A stretch of 64,000 nucleotides of DNA from Pseudarthrobacter defluvii (GTDB taxonomy: Bacteria > Actinomycetota > Actinomycetes > Actinomycetales > Micrococcaceae): positions 3,286,001 through 3,350,000 of the forward strand of contig NZ_JAUSYG010000001.1 of NCBI RefSeq assembly GCF_030816725.1, in the 5' to 3' direction. Below the pieces are notes generated by a model, which was given only the letters and a program-made list of their open reading frames with translations, was not told where the DNA came from and searched no databases. Shown here piece by piece: positions 18,034 to 31,982 of this stretch. Numbering within the stretch: the stretch's first letter is position 1; every line of letters begins with the position of its first letter. A program made the translations under genes and the position numbers.

Positions 18034-19005
18034 TTAGTGGAAGGCCAGGAAGTACATCAGCGCGATGTTGACCGCCAGCAGCGGGATGGCGGTGCCAACC
18101 TGCGCGGTGATCACGCCGTACTTGTTCTTCATCTCCAGCAGCGCGGACGGCACCAGGTTGAAGTTTGCCGCCATCGGGGTGCAGAGCGTGCCGCAGAAGC
18201 CGGCCAGCATGCCGATGGCGAAGATAATCGCCGGGTCGCCATGGAACGTCTGGACCAGCACGGGCCAGCCGATGGCCGCCGTCATGATCGGGAACGCTGC
18301 GAAGCCGTTGCCCATCAGCACGGTGAACAGGAACATGCCGATGCAGTACACCAGGACGCCGGCGATCAGCGAGCCCTTGGGCAGCAGTCCGGAGGCCAGC
18401 GTGCCGACGGCGGTGCCCACGCCGGCCTTTGTGAAGAGGATGCCCAGCGTGGTAAGCATCTGCGGCAGCAGCGCAGCCCAACCAATGGACTCGAGGATGC
18501 GGCGGCTTTCGAAGATGGGCGTCGCCGGGTTCTTGGGCTTGAGGATCAGAAGGGCGACGACGACGGCGGCCACGGCGCCGATGGCCAGGGCTACCAGCGT
18601 GGTGTTCTTAGGATCGAGCAGCGGGGCGCCGCCGATGTTCAGCACCGGCGCGGCCAGCACCAGGATCACGGTGACCAGCGGCAGCGTCAGGGCCGGGATG
18701 AAGAGCTTGTTGCCGAAGCGCTTGGCGTACGATTCCCGCTCGGGGCCGGTGGAGGTGCGGTGCTTGCCGTGGCCCAGCAGGCCGGTGGAGGCCAGCACCA
18801 CCAGGACCAGGACGGCGACGCCCAGGATCCAGCCCGGTGCGGTGCCGGCCTGGACCCAGGTGCTGTAGAAGAAGCACAGGCCCAGCAGGCCCCAGAAGGC
18901 GGAGCTGCCCCAGCGGCGGGGGTGGTTGGTGTCGGCGGCAATCAGCGATGCCCAGGCGACGAACAGAATGCCGATCAGCCAGTACACGGCTTCAACGTTG
19001 ATCAT
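18034..19005 (-). CDS. DUF979 family membrane protein
   Basis: A 323-residue integral membrane protein of the DUF979 family with about nine hydrophobic helices. Conserved-looking elements are the N-terminal YWLIGILFVAWASLIAADT, the loop NTTLVALAIGAVAAVVVALL, and the C-terminal FCGTLCTPMAANFNLVPSAL. The repeated small-residue re-entrant-like motifs (GMLAGFCGTLCTPMAANFN) resemble secondary transporters. ATG 19005 overlaps the DUF969 stop by 4 bases, and AGGAG precedes it. DUF969 and DUF979 always look like the two halves of one membrane system. Here they sit with 5-oxoprolinase genes under what appears to be the same operator, so transport of 5-oxoproline or a related compound is inferred. Confidence 0.85.
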   Translation of the reverse strand: MINVEAVYWLIGILFVAWASLIAADTNHPRRWGSSAFWGLLGLCFFYSTWVQAGTAPGWILGVAVLVLVVLASTGLLGHGKHRTSTGPERESYAKRFGNKLFIPALTLPLVTVILVLAAPVLNIGGAPLLDPKNTTLVALAIGAVAAVVVALLILKPKNPATPIFESRRILESIGWAALLPQMLTTLGILFTKAGVGTAVGTLASGLLPKGSLIAGVLVYCIGMFLFTVLMGNGFAAFPIMTAAIGWPVLVQTFHGDPAIIFAIGMLAGFCGTLCTPMAANFNLVPSALLEMKNKYGVITAQVGTAIPLLAVNIALMYFLAFH

Positions 19006-19715
19006 TTGGCTTCTCCTGCGGTTTCCTTCGGGGCGGTGAGCTCGTATTCGCGGTATTCCTTGTCCAGCTGCTTGTCCAGGCGCAGGAGCCGGAAGCCGTG
19101 GATGAGGAAGGCGGCGATGGCGGTGGGGATGGCCCACAGGGCCAGCTGCAGCGGTTCCAGGTGCAGGTGGTAGGTGGTGTCCACGAACGTGGTGATCAGC
19201 AGGATGGAGCCGACGGCCACGAATACGTCCTCACCGAAGAACACGCCAACGTTGTCAGCTCCCGCGGAATGGCCCTTGATCTTCTCGCTGATCTTTTCCG
19301 GCACATGCCCGTAGCGGCGCAGCGCAGCGCCCTCTGCCATGGGGAAGACCAGCGGGCGGACGGTCTGGGCGTGGCCGCCGATGCTGTTCAGGCCCACGGC
19401 TGCGGTGATCTGGCGGACGGCCAGGTAACCGATCAGGACGCGGCCTGCCGTGAGTTTGGCGAGCCGGCCGATGAGGACCTTGGCCTGCTCCTGCAGCCCG
19501 AAGAACTCGATGATGCCCACCACCGGCAGCACCGCCACGAAGATGGTGACCGAGCGGCTGCTGGCAAAGCCGGTGCCGAACGAGTCGAGGATCTGCGCGG
19601 GGTTCATGCCGCCCAGCAGCGCGGTGACGATGCCGGCGACGGTGACGACAATCAGGGGGTTCAGGCGGATGGCGAAACCAACGATCACCAGCAGCACCCC
19701 AATGAGTACAAGCAT
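19002..19715 (-). CDS. DUF969 family membrane protein
   Basis: A 237-residue membrane protein of the DUF969 family. I start it at ATG 19715 (MLVLIGVLLVIVGFAIRLN) because the longer upstream frame is non-hydrophobic and AGGGA lies before this ATG. Hydrophobic helices occur near residues 1-20, 25-45, 60-85, 110-130 and 165-215. The polar middle part includes AVGLNSIGGHAQTVRPL, which looks like a substrate-binding re-entrant loop. It is first in the DUF969-DUF979-DUF2891 run. A palindrome identical in core to the one before pxpA lies at 19882-19897, 167 bases upstream. Confidence 0.85.
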   Translation of the reverse strand: MLVLIGVLLVIVGFAIRLNPLIVVTVAGIVTALLGGMNPAQILDSFGTGFASSRSVTIFVAVLPVVGIIEFFGLQEQAKVLIGRLAKLTAGRVLIGYLAVRQITAAVGLNSIGGHAQTVRPLVFPMAEGAALRRYGHVPEKISEKIKGHSAGADNVGVFFGEDVFVAVGSILLITTFVDTTYHLHLEPLQLALWAIPTAIAAFLIHGFRLLRLDKQLDKEYREYELTAPKETAGEAK

Positions 19716-19881
19716 GACTATCCCTTCCCAGGGGACCCGTGACGGGTCTTTCAAAGTGGGGGCCGGCGCGCAGATGCCTCGATGGGTTGGTGGGGCGGCG
19801 CCGAGGGGCGGGAGCCCCGGTTGCGTTGGGACTGCAGGAATCAGTGAGCTGCAGAACAACGGTGTGATCCACAGCATAGCG

Positions 19882-19897
19882 TTTTGTTCAACAATCC
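19882..19897. promoter_or_regulatory. Predicted GntR operator before DUF969
   Basis: TTTTGTTCAACAATCC contains the palindrome TTGTTCAACAA and shares 14 consecutive bases (TTGTTCAACAATCC) with the site upstream of pxpA. It lies between the GntR gene stop and DUF969. Confidence 0.6.
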
Positions 19898-19927
19898 CGC
19901 AACCCCCTTCTGGGAGGGCGGCGGTTC

Positions 19928-20605
19928 CTAACGGCCGACGGCGTCCAGCAGCTGGGCTTCGGCGCGGTCCAGGTAGGTGGCAAGGAAGTCCGCTGCCGCG
20001 GCCCGGTCCCCTGCCTCCAGGAGTGCGACGATGTGGGCGTTGTCCTCCACGTAAGGCTCATGGAAGGCCGGGTTGGCCGCCATGGAATGGAACACCAGGC
20101 GCATCTCGGCCAGGACCTGGTCCATGAGGCTGTTGAGCCGTTCGCTCCCGGCGCGGTCCACGATGGCGCGGTGGAAGTGCTGGTTGGCGCCGGCCATGCC
20201 CGGGATGTCCCCTTCCGCGGCCGCGGCCCGGGCGGCTTTGATGATGGCCGGCAACGGCTCCAGGGACGCTTCACCGGACCAGAGCACCGCGGCCGGTTCC
20301 AGGAAGCGGCGCACCCGGTAGATCTCGCGGATGTCGCCGGCCGTGGGGTGGGCTACGAACACGCCGCGGTTGGGGATGCGGGTGACGATGTGCTCGGCAT
20401 GCAGCGCCGTGAACGCCTCCCGCAGGGTGTTGCGGGACACGCCCAGGGCCTCGCGGAGGGCTTCCTCCGCGAGCTTGGAACCCGGCTTGAGCAGGCCGGC
20501 CTCAATGCGGCTCCGCAGCTGGGCGGCAACCCAGAGGCCTGTTTCGGCGTGCTTCGTGGTCCTGGCCTGGGCCTGGAGATCGGCCAGCACCTCGTCAAAC
20601 GTCAT
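19928..20605 (-). CDS. GntR family regulator (FCD domain)
   Basis: A 225-residue GntR/FadR-type regulator. The winged helix lies at about residues 30-95 (GLLKPGSKLAEEALREALG, SRNTLREAFTALHAEHIV, RIPNRGVFVAHP). An FCD domain then shows the metal-binding pattern (NQHFHRAIVDRAGS and DNAHIVALLEAGD). ATG 20605 is preferred to the TTG 33 bases upstream. There is no strong ribosome site. It sits on the same strand between the biotin carboxylase gene (84 bases) and DUF969 (212 bases), and the same palindrome lies before pxpA and DUF969. A 5-oxoproline or glutamate-type effector is inferred. Confidence 0.88.
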   Translation of the reverse strand: MTFDEVLADLQAQARTTKHAETGLWVAAQLRSRIEAGLLKPGSKLAEEALREALGVSRNTLREAFTALHAEHIVTRIPNRGVFVAHPTAGDIREIYRVRRFLEPAAVLWSGEASLEPLPAIIKAARAAAAEGDIPGMAGANQHFHRAIVDRAGSERLNSLMDQVLAEMRLVFHSMAANPAFHEPYVEDNAHIVALLEAGDRAAAADFLATYLDRAEAQLLDAVGR

Positions 20606-20689
20606 GGCACCACGATATCGGCCCGGGCCTCCGCCCAAGTGCCAGACTCAGTGCCACCACTGGCGCCCTTCCGCTGCAAACCCCGGGGC

Positions 20690-22453
20690 TCAGCCGATGG
20701 TGGCGAGCACCTGTCCGGGCGCCACGGCCTCACCCGCGGCAGCGAACTGCTCCCCCAGGGTGCCGGCACGGTGGGCGGCGACGGCCGTCTCCATCTTCAT
20801 GGCTTCCAGCACCAGCACCGTCTCCCCCTCCTCGACACTGGCCCCCGGCGAAGCCAGCCACTTGACCACGGTGCCGGCCATGGTTGCCAGCAGGTCGCCG
20901 TCGTTCTTCCCCGCCTCGGCCTTCCCGCTGCCGTCCGGGACCCCGGCGCCGGAAGCGTCGCCAGCGCGACGGCCGCCGCCGTCGAGCAGTGAATCCAGCA
21001 GCGCCTTGGGAAGCCCCAGCTCCATCCGCTTGCCGTCCACCTCGATGCCGATGGTGCGGCGCGGCTCCTCGGGAGCGGCCGGGCTGAAGGCCGGATCCGC
21101 GTCCAGGGCAGCGGTGAACTCGTTCTCGATCCAGGTGGTGTAGACGCCCAGGGCGTCCGTGGCGGTGAAGTCCGGCGCCTCCACAACGGCCCGGTGGAAC
21201 GGCAGCACCGTGGCCAGCCCGTCGATGCGGAACTCGCGCAGTGCGCGGCGGGCGCGGCGGAGGGCCTGCTGCCGGTCCGCGCCGGTGACCACCAGCTTGG
21301 CCAGCAGCGAATCGAACTGTCCGGGGACCACCGATCCTGCCCGGACGCCCGTGTCCAGGCGGATCCCGGGCCCGGTGGGCACCTCGAACCCGGTGACGGA
21401 GCCGGGGGACGGCAGGAAGCCCCTGCCCGGATCCTCGGCATTGATCCGGAACTCAAAGGCGTGCCCACGAGGTTCCGGGTCCTCCAGGACGGGGAGCTTC
21501 TCGCCCGCCGCGATGGCCAACTGGGCGGCCACCAGGTCCACCCCCGAGGTCTCCTCAGTGATGGGGTGCTCCACCTGCAGCCGGGTGTTCACCTCCAGGA
21601 AGCTGATGAAGCCGCTTCCGTCCAGCAGATACTCGACCGTGCCGGCGCCGACATATCCGGCCTCGCGACAGATTGCCTTGGCGGAGGCATGGATTTCCGC
21701 GCGCTGTTCGGGGGTGAGGAAGGGCGCGGGGGCCTCCTCCACGAGTTTCTGGTGGCGGCGCTGCAATGAGCAGTCGCGGGTGCCGACGACCACCACGTTG
21801 CCGTGGCTGTCCGCGATCACCTGGGCCTCCACATGGCGCGGCCGGTCCAGGAACTTCTCCACGTAGCACTCGCTGCGGCCAAAGGCAGCCAACGATTCAC
21901 GGACCGCAGAATCGAAGCTTTCCTCGATGTCGGCGAGATTCCGGACCACCTTGAGGCCGCGGCCGCCGCCGCCGAACGCGGCTTTGATGGCAACCGGCAG
22001 GCCCACCTGCTCGGCGAAGGCGCGGACCTCGGCGGCGCTGCCCACGGGGCCGTCGCTGCCCGGTGCCAGCGGGGCGCCGGCGCGGACGGCCACTTCGCGG
22101 GCGCTGACCTTGTCGCCGAGCAACCGGATGGTCTCCGGGGAGGGCCCGATCCACGTCAGGCCGGCGTCCATGACGGACTGGGCGAAGGCGGCGTTTTCGG
22201 ACAGGAAACCGTAGCCGGGGTGGACGGCGTCGGCGCCGCATTTCCCTGCGATGGCAAGGATCTTTTCGATGTCCAGGTAGGTGTCCTGGGGCCTGGAGCC
22301 CGCTAGCGAGTAGGCCTCTGTGGCGGCGGAGACGTGCAGGGCGTCGGCATCGGGATCGGCGTAGACGGCCACGCTTTCCAGTCCTGCGTCGTCGCAGGCC
22401 CGGGCGATCCTTACGGCGATTTCTCCGCGGTTGGCAATGAGGACTTTACGCAT
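20690..22453 (-). CDS. Biotin carboxylase-BCCP fusion (acetyl-CoA/urea carboxylase type)
   Basis: A 587-residue protein. Residues 1-445 are a biotin carboxylase: [20 protein letters not shown], the ATP-grasp loop [10 protein letters not shown], and [20 protein letters not shown] with QVEHPITEE. It is followed by a linker and a C-terminal biotinyl domain with the biotin attachment lysine in [12 protein letters not shown] 22453 overlaps the pxpBC stop by 8 bases, with AAGGAAAG upstream. It therefore belongs to the pxpA-pxpBC transcript. No ordinary carboxyltransferase gene is near. The PxpB/PxpC (KipI/KipA) domains are homologous to the carboxyltransferase part of urea carboxylase, so they may be its partner. 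An acetyl-CoA carboxylase-like subunit is the default annotation. Confidence 0.9.
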   Translation of the reverse strand: MRKVLIANRGEIAVRIARACDDAGLESVAVYADPDADALHVSAATEAYSLAGSRPQDTYLDIEKILAIAGKCGADAVHPGYGFLSENAAFAQSVMDAGLTWIGPSPETIRLLGDKVSAREVAVRAGAPLAPGSDGPVGSAAEVRAFAEQVGLPVAIKAAFGGGGRGLKVVRNLADIEESFDSAVRESLAAFGRSECYVEKFLDRPRHVEAQVIADSHGNVVVVGTRDCSLQRRHQKLVEEAPAPFLTPEQRAEIHASAKAICREAGYVGAGTVEYLLDGSGFISFLEVNTRLQVEHPITEETSGVDLVAAQLAIAAGEKLPVLEDPEPRGHAFEFRINAEDPGRGFLPSPGSVTGFEVPTGPGIRLDTGVRAGSVVPGQFDSLLAKLVVTGADRQQALRRARRALREFRIDGLATVLPFHRAVVEAPDFTATDALGVYTTWIENEFTAALDADPAFSPAAPEEPRRTIGIEVDGKRMELGLPKALLDSLLDGGGRRAGDASGAGVPDGSGKAEAGKNDGDLLATMAGTVVKWLASPGASVEEGETVLVLEAMKMETAVAAHRAGTLGEQFAAAGEAVAPGQVLATIG

Positions 22454-24155
22454 GGGGGCTTTCCTTAGGTGTGTGGGGCAGTTCTGCCGGCGGCGCTGCA
22501 GCGGCGAACCGCACGGTGGCGCCTGGGGGAAGTTGGGCGGCCTTGTCCAGGTCTGCGTGGACGACGACGGCAATCACCGGATACCCGCCGGTCACCGGGT
22601 GATCGGAGAGGAAAAGGACGGGCTGGCCTTCGGGCGGCACCTGCACGGCGCCGCGGACGGTTCCTTCGCTGGAGAGTTCGCCGTCCCGGCTGCGGGTGAG
22701 TGCCTGCCCCTTCAGGCGCAGGCCGATGCGGTTGGACTGCGGCGTGACGGTCCATTCCTGTCTGAGGAAGTCCTGCAGCATCCCGTCGCTGAACCAGTCC
22801 TGCCGGGGACCGGGTACCACGCGCAGCACGGTCGCCTGGTTCTGGTCCGGGAGAGGTGACACCTCCGGGTACCCCACAATGCTGCCCGGCTTGACGGCTT
22901 CCACGGGCAGAACGGCGCCGGCCTGGAGTGGGTCGGGTCCAACCCCGGACATCGTGTCCGTGGACCTGCTGCCGAGGGCTTCGGGGCCGCCAATCCCGCC
23001 GCGGACCCCGATGTAGGAGCGCAGCCCTGCCGTGGCGTTGCCCACCGCCAGCGTCTCTCCTGCCAGCAGCGCGAAGGGGGCGTCGCTCGCGGGGTGCCGT
23101 ACCGCCGTCATGCGCTGTTGTTCCTTGTTCGACGGTGTGATCTCCAGCGGGACGTCTGCGCCGGTGACGGCGAGGACCTGGTCGGTGAGGGCAACAAGCT
23201 CCAGTCCGCCGAAGAGGAGTTCGATCCCCGCGGCTGCTTCCGCGTTTCCCACCAGGCGGTTGGCGCGGCGCAGGGCGCCCCGGTCCATGGCGCCGGCGCT
23301 GCTGACGCCCAGGGACGCGAAGCCGCGGCGGCCCAGGTCCTGGATGGTGGCCTGCAGCCCGGGCTTGCGGACAAGGAGGCCTGTGCGTGATCCTGCCGCC
23401 GGCTGGCCTTCAGCCTGATGTTCTGCCGTCTCAGGTTCTGTCGCCTCAGGCGCTTTGGCTGCCATCCCAGGCGCTTTGGTCACGGTGGCTTGGGCCCGGA
23501 CGGCGTTGAACCTGACGGTGTCGCCGGGGCGGATCAGGGCCGGATTCTCCCGGCCGAGGTCCCACAGCACGGCATCGGTGCGGCCGATCAGTTGCCAGCC
23601 GCCCGGCGACTGCCGCGGGTAGACCGCCGAGTACGAGCCGCCCAGGGCCACGGCGCCGGCGGGCACAGCCGTCCGCGGTGAGCGGCGGCGGGGCACCTCA
23701 AGACTGGAATTTTCGCCTGTGAGGTATGCGAAGCCCGGCGCGAAGCCGGCAAAGGCTGCAGTCCAAAGCTGGCCCGTGTGGGCGGCCACCACTGCCTCGG
23801 GTCCCAGGCCGGTGAGCGCCGCAACTTCGTCCAGGTCCTCGCCGTCGTACACCACATCGATGGTGACCAGCGCGCTCTCGGTCTCCGCGCGCGACTCCAG
23901 GTCCAGGCTGACGATGTGCGCGGACAGTGCCTGCACTGACTGGGGCGAGTCCGCGGTGGCCAGGACGGTTGCCGCTGCGGCAATGACGTCGATCTGCCCC
24001 GGCTGCGGGTGCGCGGTGAGCTGGGCCTGGAGGCTGAGCACGGCATCGAGGGAGGAGAGCTCAACCAGGATGGCCCGGTCCCCGGCGGGGCGGATGCCGG
24101 TCACTGCCGCATGGGCGGCTTGACTGGCCGGCGGCTGCTGCTGGGTGGCGGTCAT
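22446..24155 (-). CDS. pxpBC: 5-oxoprolinase subunits B and C fused (PxpB-PxpC, KipI-KipA)
   Basis: A 569-residue fusion of PxpB (KipI/AHS1, about residues 20-235) and PxpC (KipA/AHS2, about residues 275-555). The PxpB part shows [10 protein letters not shown] and the [15 protein letters not shown] loop; the PxpC part shows [18 protein letters not shown] and [20 protein letters not shown] Glu/Ala/Pro-rich linker lies between them. With PxpA, these proteins hydrolyse 5-oxoproline to glutamate using ATP. In most bacteria B and C are separate genes. The start is ATG 24155, 2 bases after the pxpA stop. The gene overlaps the biotin carboxylase gene by 8 bases. Urea-amidolyase-like activity is the alternative. 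Confidence 0.92.
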   Translation of the reverse strand: MTATQQQPPASQAAHAAVTGIRPAGDRAILVELSSLDAVLSLQAQLTAHPQPGQIDVIAAAATVLATADSPQSVQALSAHIVSLDLESRAETESALVTIDVVYDGEDLDEVAALTGLGPEAVVAAHTGQLWTAAFAGFAPGFAYLTGENSSLEVPRRRSPRTAVPAGAVALGGSYSAVYPRQSPGGWQLIGRTDAVLWDLGRENPALIRPGDTVRFNAVRAQATVTKAPGMAAKAPEATEPETAEHQAEGQPAAGSRTGLLVRKPGLQATIQDLGRRGFASLGVSSAGAMDRGALRRANRLVGNAEAAAGIELLFGGLELVALTDQVLAVTGADVPLEITPSNKEQQRMTAVRHPASDAPFALLAGETLAVGNATAGLRSYIGVRGGIGGPEALGSRSTDTMSGVGPDPLQAGAVLPVEAVKPGSIVGYPEVSPLPDQNQATVLRVVPGPRQDWFSDGMLQDFLRQEWTVTPQSNRIGLRLKGQALTRSRDGELSSEGTVRGAVQVPPEGQPVLFLSDHPVTGGYPVIAVVVHADLDKAAQLPPGATVRFAAAAPPAELPHTPKESPHA

Positions 24156-24157
24156 GG

Positions 24158-24916
24158 CTAGGCGAAGCTCTGGATCTGGATGCCGGCGTTCTCCAGGGCG
24201 GAACGGACCGCGGCGGCCATGGCCACGGCGCCGGGGGTGTCACCGTGCAGGCAGATGCTCTCGGCCTTGACGGCGACCAGGGATCCGTCGATGGCGCGGA
24301 CTATGCCATCGCCGGCCAGGCGAAGGACATGCTCGACGACGTCCTCCACCTGATGGAGCACGGCGCCCGGTTCGCGCCGGGAGACCAGGGTGCCGTCCGG
24401 GTTATAGGCGCGGTCAGCGAAGGCCTCGGCAACGGTCCGCAGCCCGGCGGCCTCGGCCTGGCGCTGGATTTCGGAGTTCGGCAGCACCATAAGGGGCAGG
24501 GTGGGGTCAACGGCGAGGATGGCGGCCACCACGGCGCCGGCCTGCTGCGGGTGGTTGACGATGGTGTTGTAGAGGGCGCCGTGGGGCTTGACGTAGCGGA
24601 CGGCGGTTCCGGCGGCGAGGGCCACGGCCTGGACGGCGCCGATCTGGTAGACGACGTCGGCGGTCAACTCGGCCGGGGTCATGTCCACGAACCTGCGGCC
24701 GAATCCTGCAAGGTCCCGGTAGCCGGGGTGGGCGCCTACGGCGACACCGGCCTTCACGGCCGCCTGGCAGGTGGCCATGATTCCCACGGGGTCGCCCGCG
24801 TGGAAGCCGCAGGCCACGTTGGCACTGGACACGCTTTCGAAAATGGCGGCGTCGTCGCCGAAGGACCAGTTCCCAAAGGACTCGCCGACGTCGCTGTTCA
24901 GGTCGATGCTGGGCAT
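24158..24916 (-). CDS. pxpA: 5-oxoprolinase subunit A (LamB/YcsF)
   Basis: A 252-residue PxpA protein. The family signatures are [11 protein letters not shown] at residues 5-15 and [12 protein letters not shown] at 33-44. [15 protein letters not shown] and VKPHGALYN follow. It supplies the amidohydrolase-like subunit of the ATP-dependent 5-oxoprolinase that recycles pyroglutamate to glutamate in the cytosol. It is the first gene of pxpA-pxpBC-biotin carboxylase. A near-perfect 17-base palindrome (24966-24982) lies 50 bases upstream of its start, as expected for regulation by the GntR gene downstream. Confidence 0.95.
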   Translation of the reverse strand: MPSIDLNSDVGESFGNWSFGDDAAIFESVSSANVACGFHAGDPVGIMATCQAAVKAGVAVGAHPGYRDLAGFGRRFVDMTPAELTADVVYQIGAVQAVALAAGTAVRYVKPHGALYNTIVNHPQQAGAVVAAILAVDPTLPLMVLPNSEIQRQAEAAGLRTVAEAFADRAYNPDGTLVSRREPGAVLHQVEDVVEHVLRLAGDGIVRAIDGSLVAVKAESICLHGDTPGAVAMAAAVRSALENAGIQIQSFA

Positions 24917-24965
24917 TGTGATCTCCGTCTCGGATTGGTGTCCTTCAAGAATGCCCTAAAAATTC

Positions 24966-24982
24966 GGATTGTTCAACAATCC
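24966..24982. promoter_or_regulatory. Predicted GntR operator before pxpA
   Basis: GGATTGTTCAACAATCC is a perfect 8+1+8 palindrome. The core recurs at 19882-19897 before DUF969. Confidence 0.65.
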
Positions 24983-25006
24983 ACAGTCCTTGATTACCAC
25001 CCCTCC

Positions 25007-25109
25007 AACGCCGGCTCATGTCTGGCAGGTTCATCTTGAACGCCCGCTCACGTCTGGCGGCATCATCTTGAACGCCCGCTCTCATGGCTTCGATAGCTAT
25101 GAGAGGGCG
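25007..25109. repeat. 32-base tandem repeat array A with terminal hairpin
   Basis: AACGCCGGCTC at 25007-25017 and AACGCCCGCTC at 25039-25049 and 25071-25081 recur with an exact 32-base period; on the minus strand they read GAGCGGGCGTT. The last two units also share TCATCTTG before the core. A stem-loop at 25073-25109 (CTCATGGCT...AGCTATGAG with flanking CGCCC/GGGCG) closes the array. It occupies the otherwise gene-free 323 bases between pxpA and the rRNA operon. Confidence 0.7.
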
Positions 25110-25198
25110 TCGATGGTTTACCTGTCAGGGGTGAGCGGGGGTCCTGGGGCTGGTCCCGGTATTGGGTTCGTTTTGGGTGGTGTGTCGTTAAATGTGGG

Positions 25199-25222
25199 AG
25201 GCCCCAACCGTGTGGTTGGGGC
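25199..25222 (-). terminator. rRNA operon terminator
   Basis: A 10-base GC-rich stem (AGGCCCCAAC/GTTGGGGCCT) with a short loop lies 18 bases beyond the 5S 3' end on the minus strand. No long T-run follows, but position and stability fit the end of the rRNA transcript. Confidence 0.7.
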
Positions 25223-25239
25223 CTCGACCTCAATGATTG

Positions 25240-25358
25240 TTCCGGCGGTGACCTACTCTCCCACACCCTCCCGGGTGCAGTACCATCGGCGCTGTGGGTC
25301 TTAGCTTCCGGGTTCGGAATGGGACCGGGCGTTTCCCCCACGCTATGACCGCCGTAAC
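25240..25358 (-). rRNA. rrf: 5S ribosomal RNA
   Basis: About 119 bases on the minus strand starting GTTACGGCGGTCATAGCG, with the conserved CCCATTCCGAACCCGGAAG loop, ending GTAGGTCACCGCCGG. The ends pair as expected for helix I. It is the last gene of the 16S-23S-5S operon. Confidence 0.95.
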
Positions 25359-25489
25359 CCTTTCACCCGCTCCCCCGCGTTGGTGTTGCTTTGGGGGTGG
25401 GAAGACTGTGGTTACAACATGTGGTGTTGTATTCAGTTGTGTTGGTTCCCTGTGCAACCCGTGTGTTGCGGGGTTGTTGGTTGGGAACC

Positions 25490-25502
25490 ACATAGTGGAC
25501 GC
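25490..25502 (-). other. 3' half of the 23S rRNA processing stem
   Basis: ACATAGTGGACGC here is perfectly complementary to GCGTCCACTATGT at 28796-28808, on the far side of the 23S gene. The long-range stem would bring both 23S ends together for RNase III-type cleavage. The rest of the 25359-25524 spacer holds no gene. Confidence 0.7.
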
Positions 25503-25524
25503 AAGCAGAATTTGTATGTTTCTG

Positions 25525-30692
<5,168 letters not shown>

Positions 30693-31607
30693 TAAAACAG
30701 ACACAACCAGGAACCACGGAAATAACGCGGAACCAGGCTGCACAAAATTTGAAACCAGCCAAAAACACCAAACCGATACCACAGGGGCGGCACGATTCGG
30801 CAAATTCAACCAATTACATACATAATCGGTATCAACAAACTTGGCACACTATTGAGTTCTCAAACAACAGACACACCCGGCACCACCCAAACCAACGTTC
30901 AGGATCGCTCCGGAGCAACTTTCCAAACCTACCCGATCACACCCTGCGACGCAAATCCATGTCTCAGGATGCTCATCAGTGGAAGACCGGCCCCACCCAT
31001 TTCCAGCGCCCTAAAGAGCAACCAGATTTTGGCTTTGATTTCGGGGTTTTTGGCCGCGCGGTGATCAGTTCTTCACTGTCTCCCCCGCGGCGACTTAGAA
31101 AACAATACCCGTCCACACCCCCCACCGCAAATCGACTCTTCTGTCCCAAAGAACCGCGGAATCTAGCGGCAGAACGGGGCATCGGCGCACCCAGGCCGGC
31201 TGCCGCCGTCGTTATTGCCTCGTGTGGTCTCCGGCACAGGCCCGGCAGTTCGGTATAGAGTGCTGGGTCCCTGCCATGGGAACTGCAATCAGAGGCAAGT
31301 AACCCACCTGTGAAAAAACGGGTATTGACCACTCGAGCCCCTGTGTGCCCGGGGCCCTTAAAGTCATGACTGGAGCTGGCGGCGAAAGTGTTCGGCTGAG
31401 ACCACGAACGCTTCCCCCAGCCGCCGCCAGCTCCGCACCCGGCCGGGACCACGGACCGTGACTCCCCAGGACGAACCTCAAGATTGCAGCAATAAGTCCC
31501 AATAACGGACAAAGCGCCTTCCCCGTCATCCCTGGGGTTCCTAGAGTGTCCCCTATGGCAATGGCCGGGGGACCTTCCCCCAGCAGATCAAGCCAAGGGG
31601 GATATAT
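30693..31607 (-). other. rRNA operon leader and promoter region
   Basis: No gene is supported here. The 5' leader contains a second copy of the boxA-like element (minus-strand GTTGTTTGAGAAC, 30856-30868), matching the one in the spacer. Promoter hexamers for the rRNA operon cannot be fixed with confidence. A strong stem-loop lies farther upstream at 31372-31434. Open frames in this stretch lack ribosome sites and typical codon use. Confidence 0.6.
31372..31434. repeat. Long stem-loop upstream of the rRNA operon
   Basis: GGAGCTGGCGGCG (31372-31384) and CGCCGCCAGCTCC (31422-31434) are perfect inverted repeats. Inside them AGTGTTCG and CGAACGCT form a second stem with one mismatch. The 10-base palindrome AGTCATGACT lies immediately to the left (31362-31371). 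No T-run follows on either strand, so a simple terminator is not obvious. Confidence 0.6.
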
Positions 31608-31817
31608 ATGGGCGCAGCTATTCCGCTCGCTGGCATGGGAGCATCCAGCGCGCCACCTAACGCGGGTGTTCCTGTTCCCGCCCCGCCGAGGACGCGCTTG
31701 GCAAGACCACGCGCGGTCCAGCAGACTCGGGCTTCCGTGCGGCGGGAACATGAGGTACAGCGTCTGATCCGCGACCTCGCCACTCTTGCAGCATCCCACC
31801 GCCCCGAAGCCCAGTAA
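31608..31817 (+). CDS. Possible small protein
   Basis: A 69-residue open frame with a good ribosome site (AAGGGGG, 7-8 bases before ATG 31608). It has an Ala/Pro/Gly-rich N-terminal half and an Arg-rich, probably helical C-terminal half (HEVQRLIRDLATLAASHRP). I do not recognise a family. Its real-gene status rests mainly on the Shine-Dalgarno match and the neat spacing to the next gene, so confidence is limited. Confidence 0.4.
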   Translation: MGAAIPLAGMGASSAPPNAGVPVPAPPRTRLARPRAVQQTRASVRREHEVQRLIRDLATLAASHRPEAQ

Positions 31818-31982
31818 AAGAGCATGCCGTGGCGCGGTTCCCGGGGCACCTGTGGCTCCTTCGCCGGGAAGGTGGATAAAGCCACTGCACCCCAGGTCCG
31901 TGGTGTCCCGGTTCCAAAGACCCTGTTTCCGTACTTTCGCCCGCCCTAGTCTGTCGTCATCCACCACATCAAGGAGGCATCC

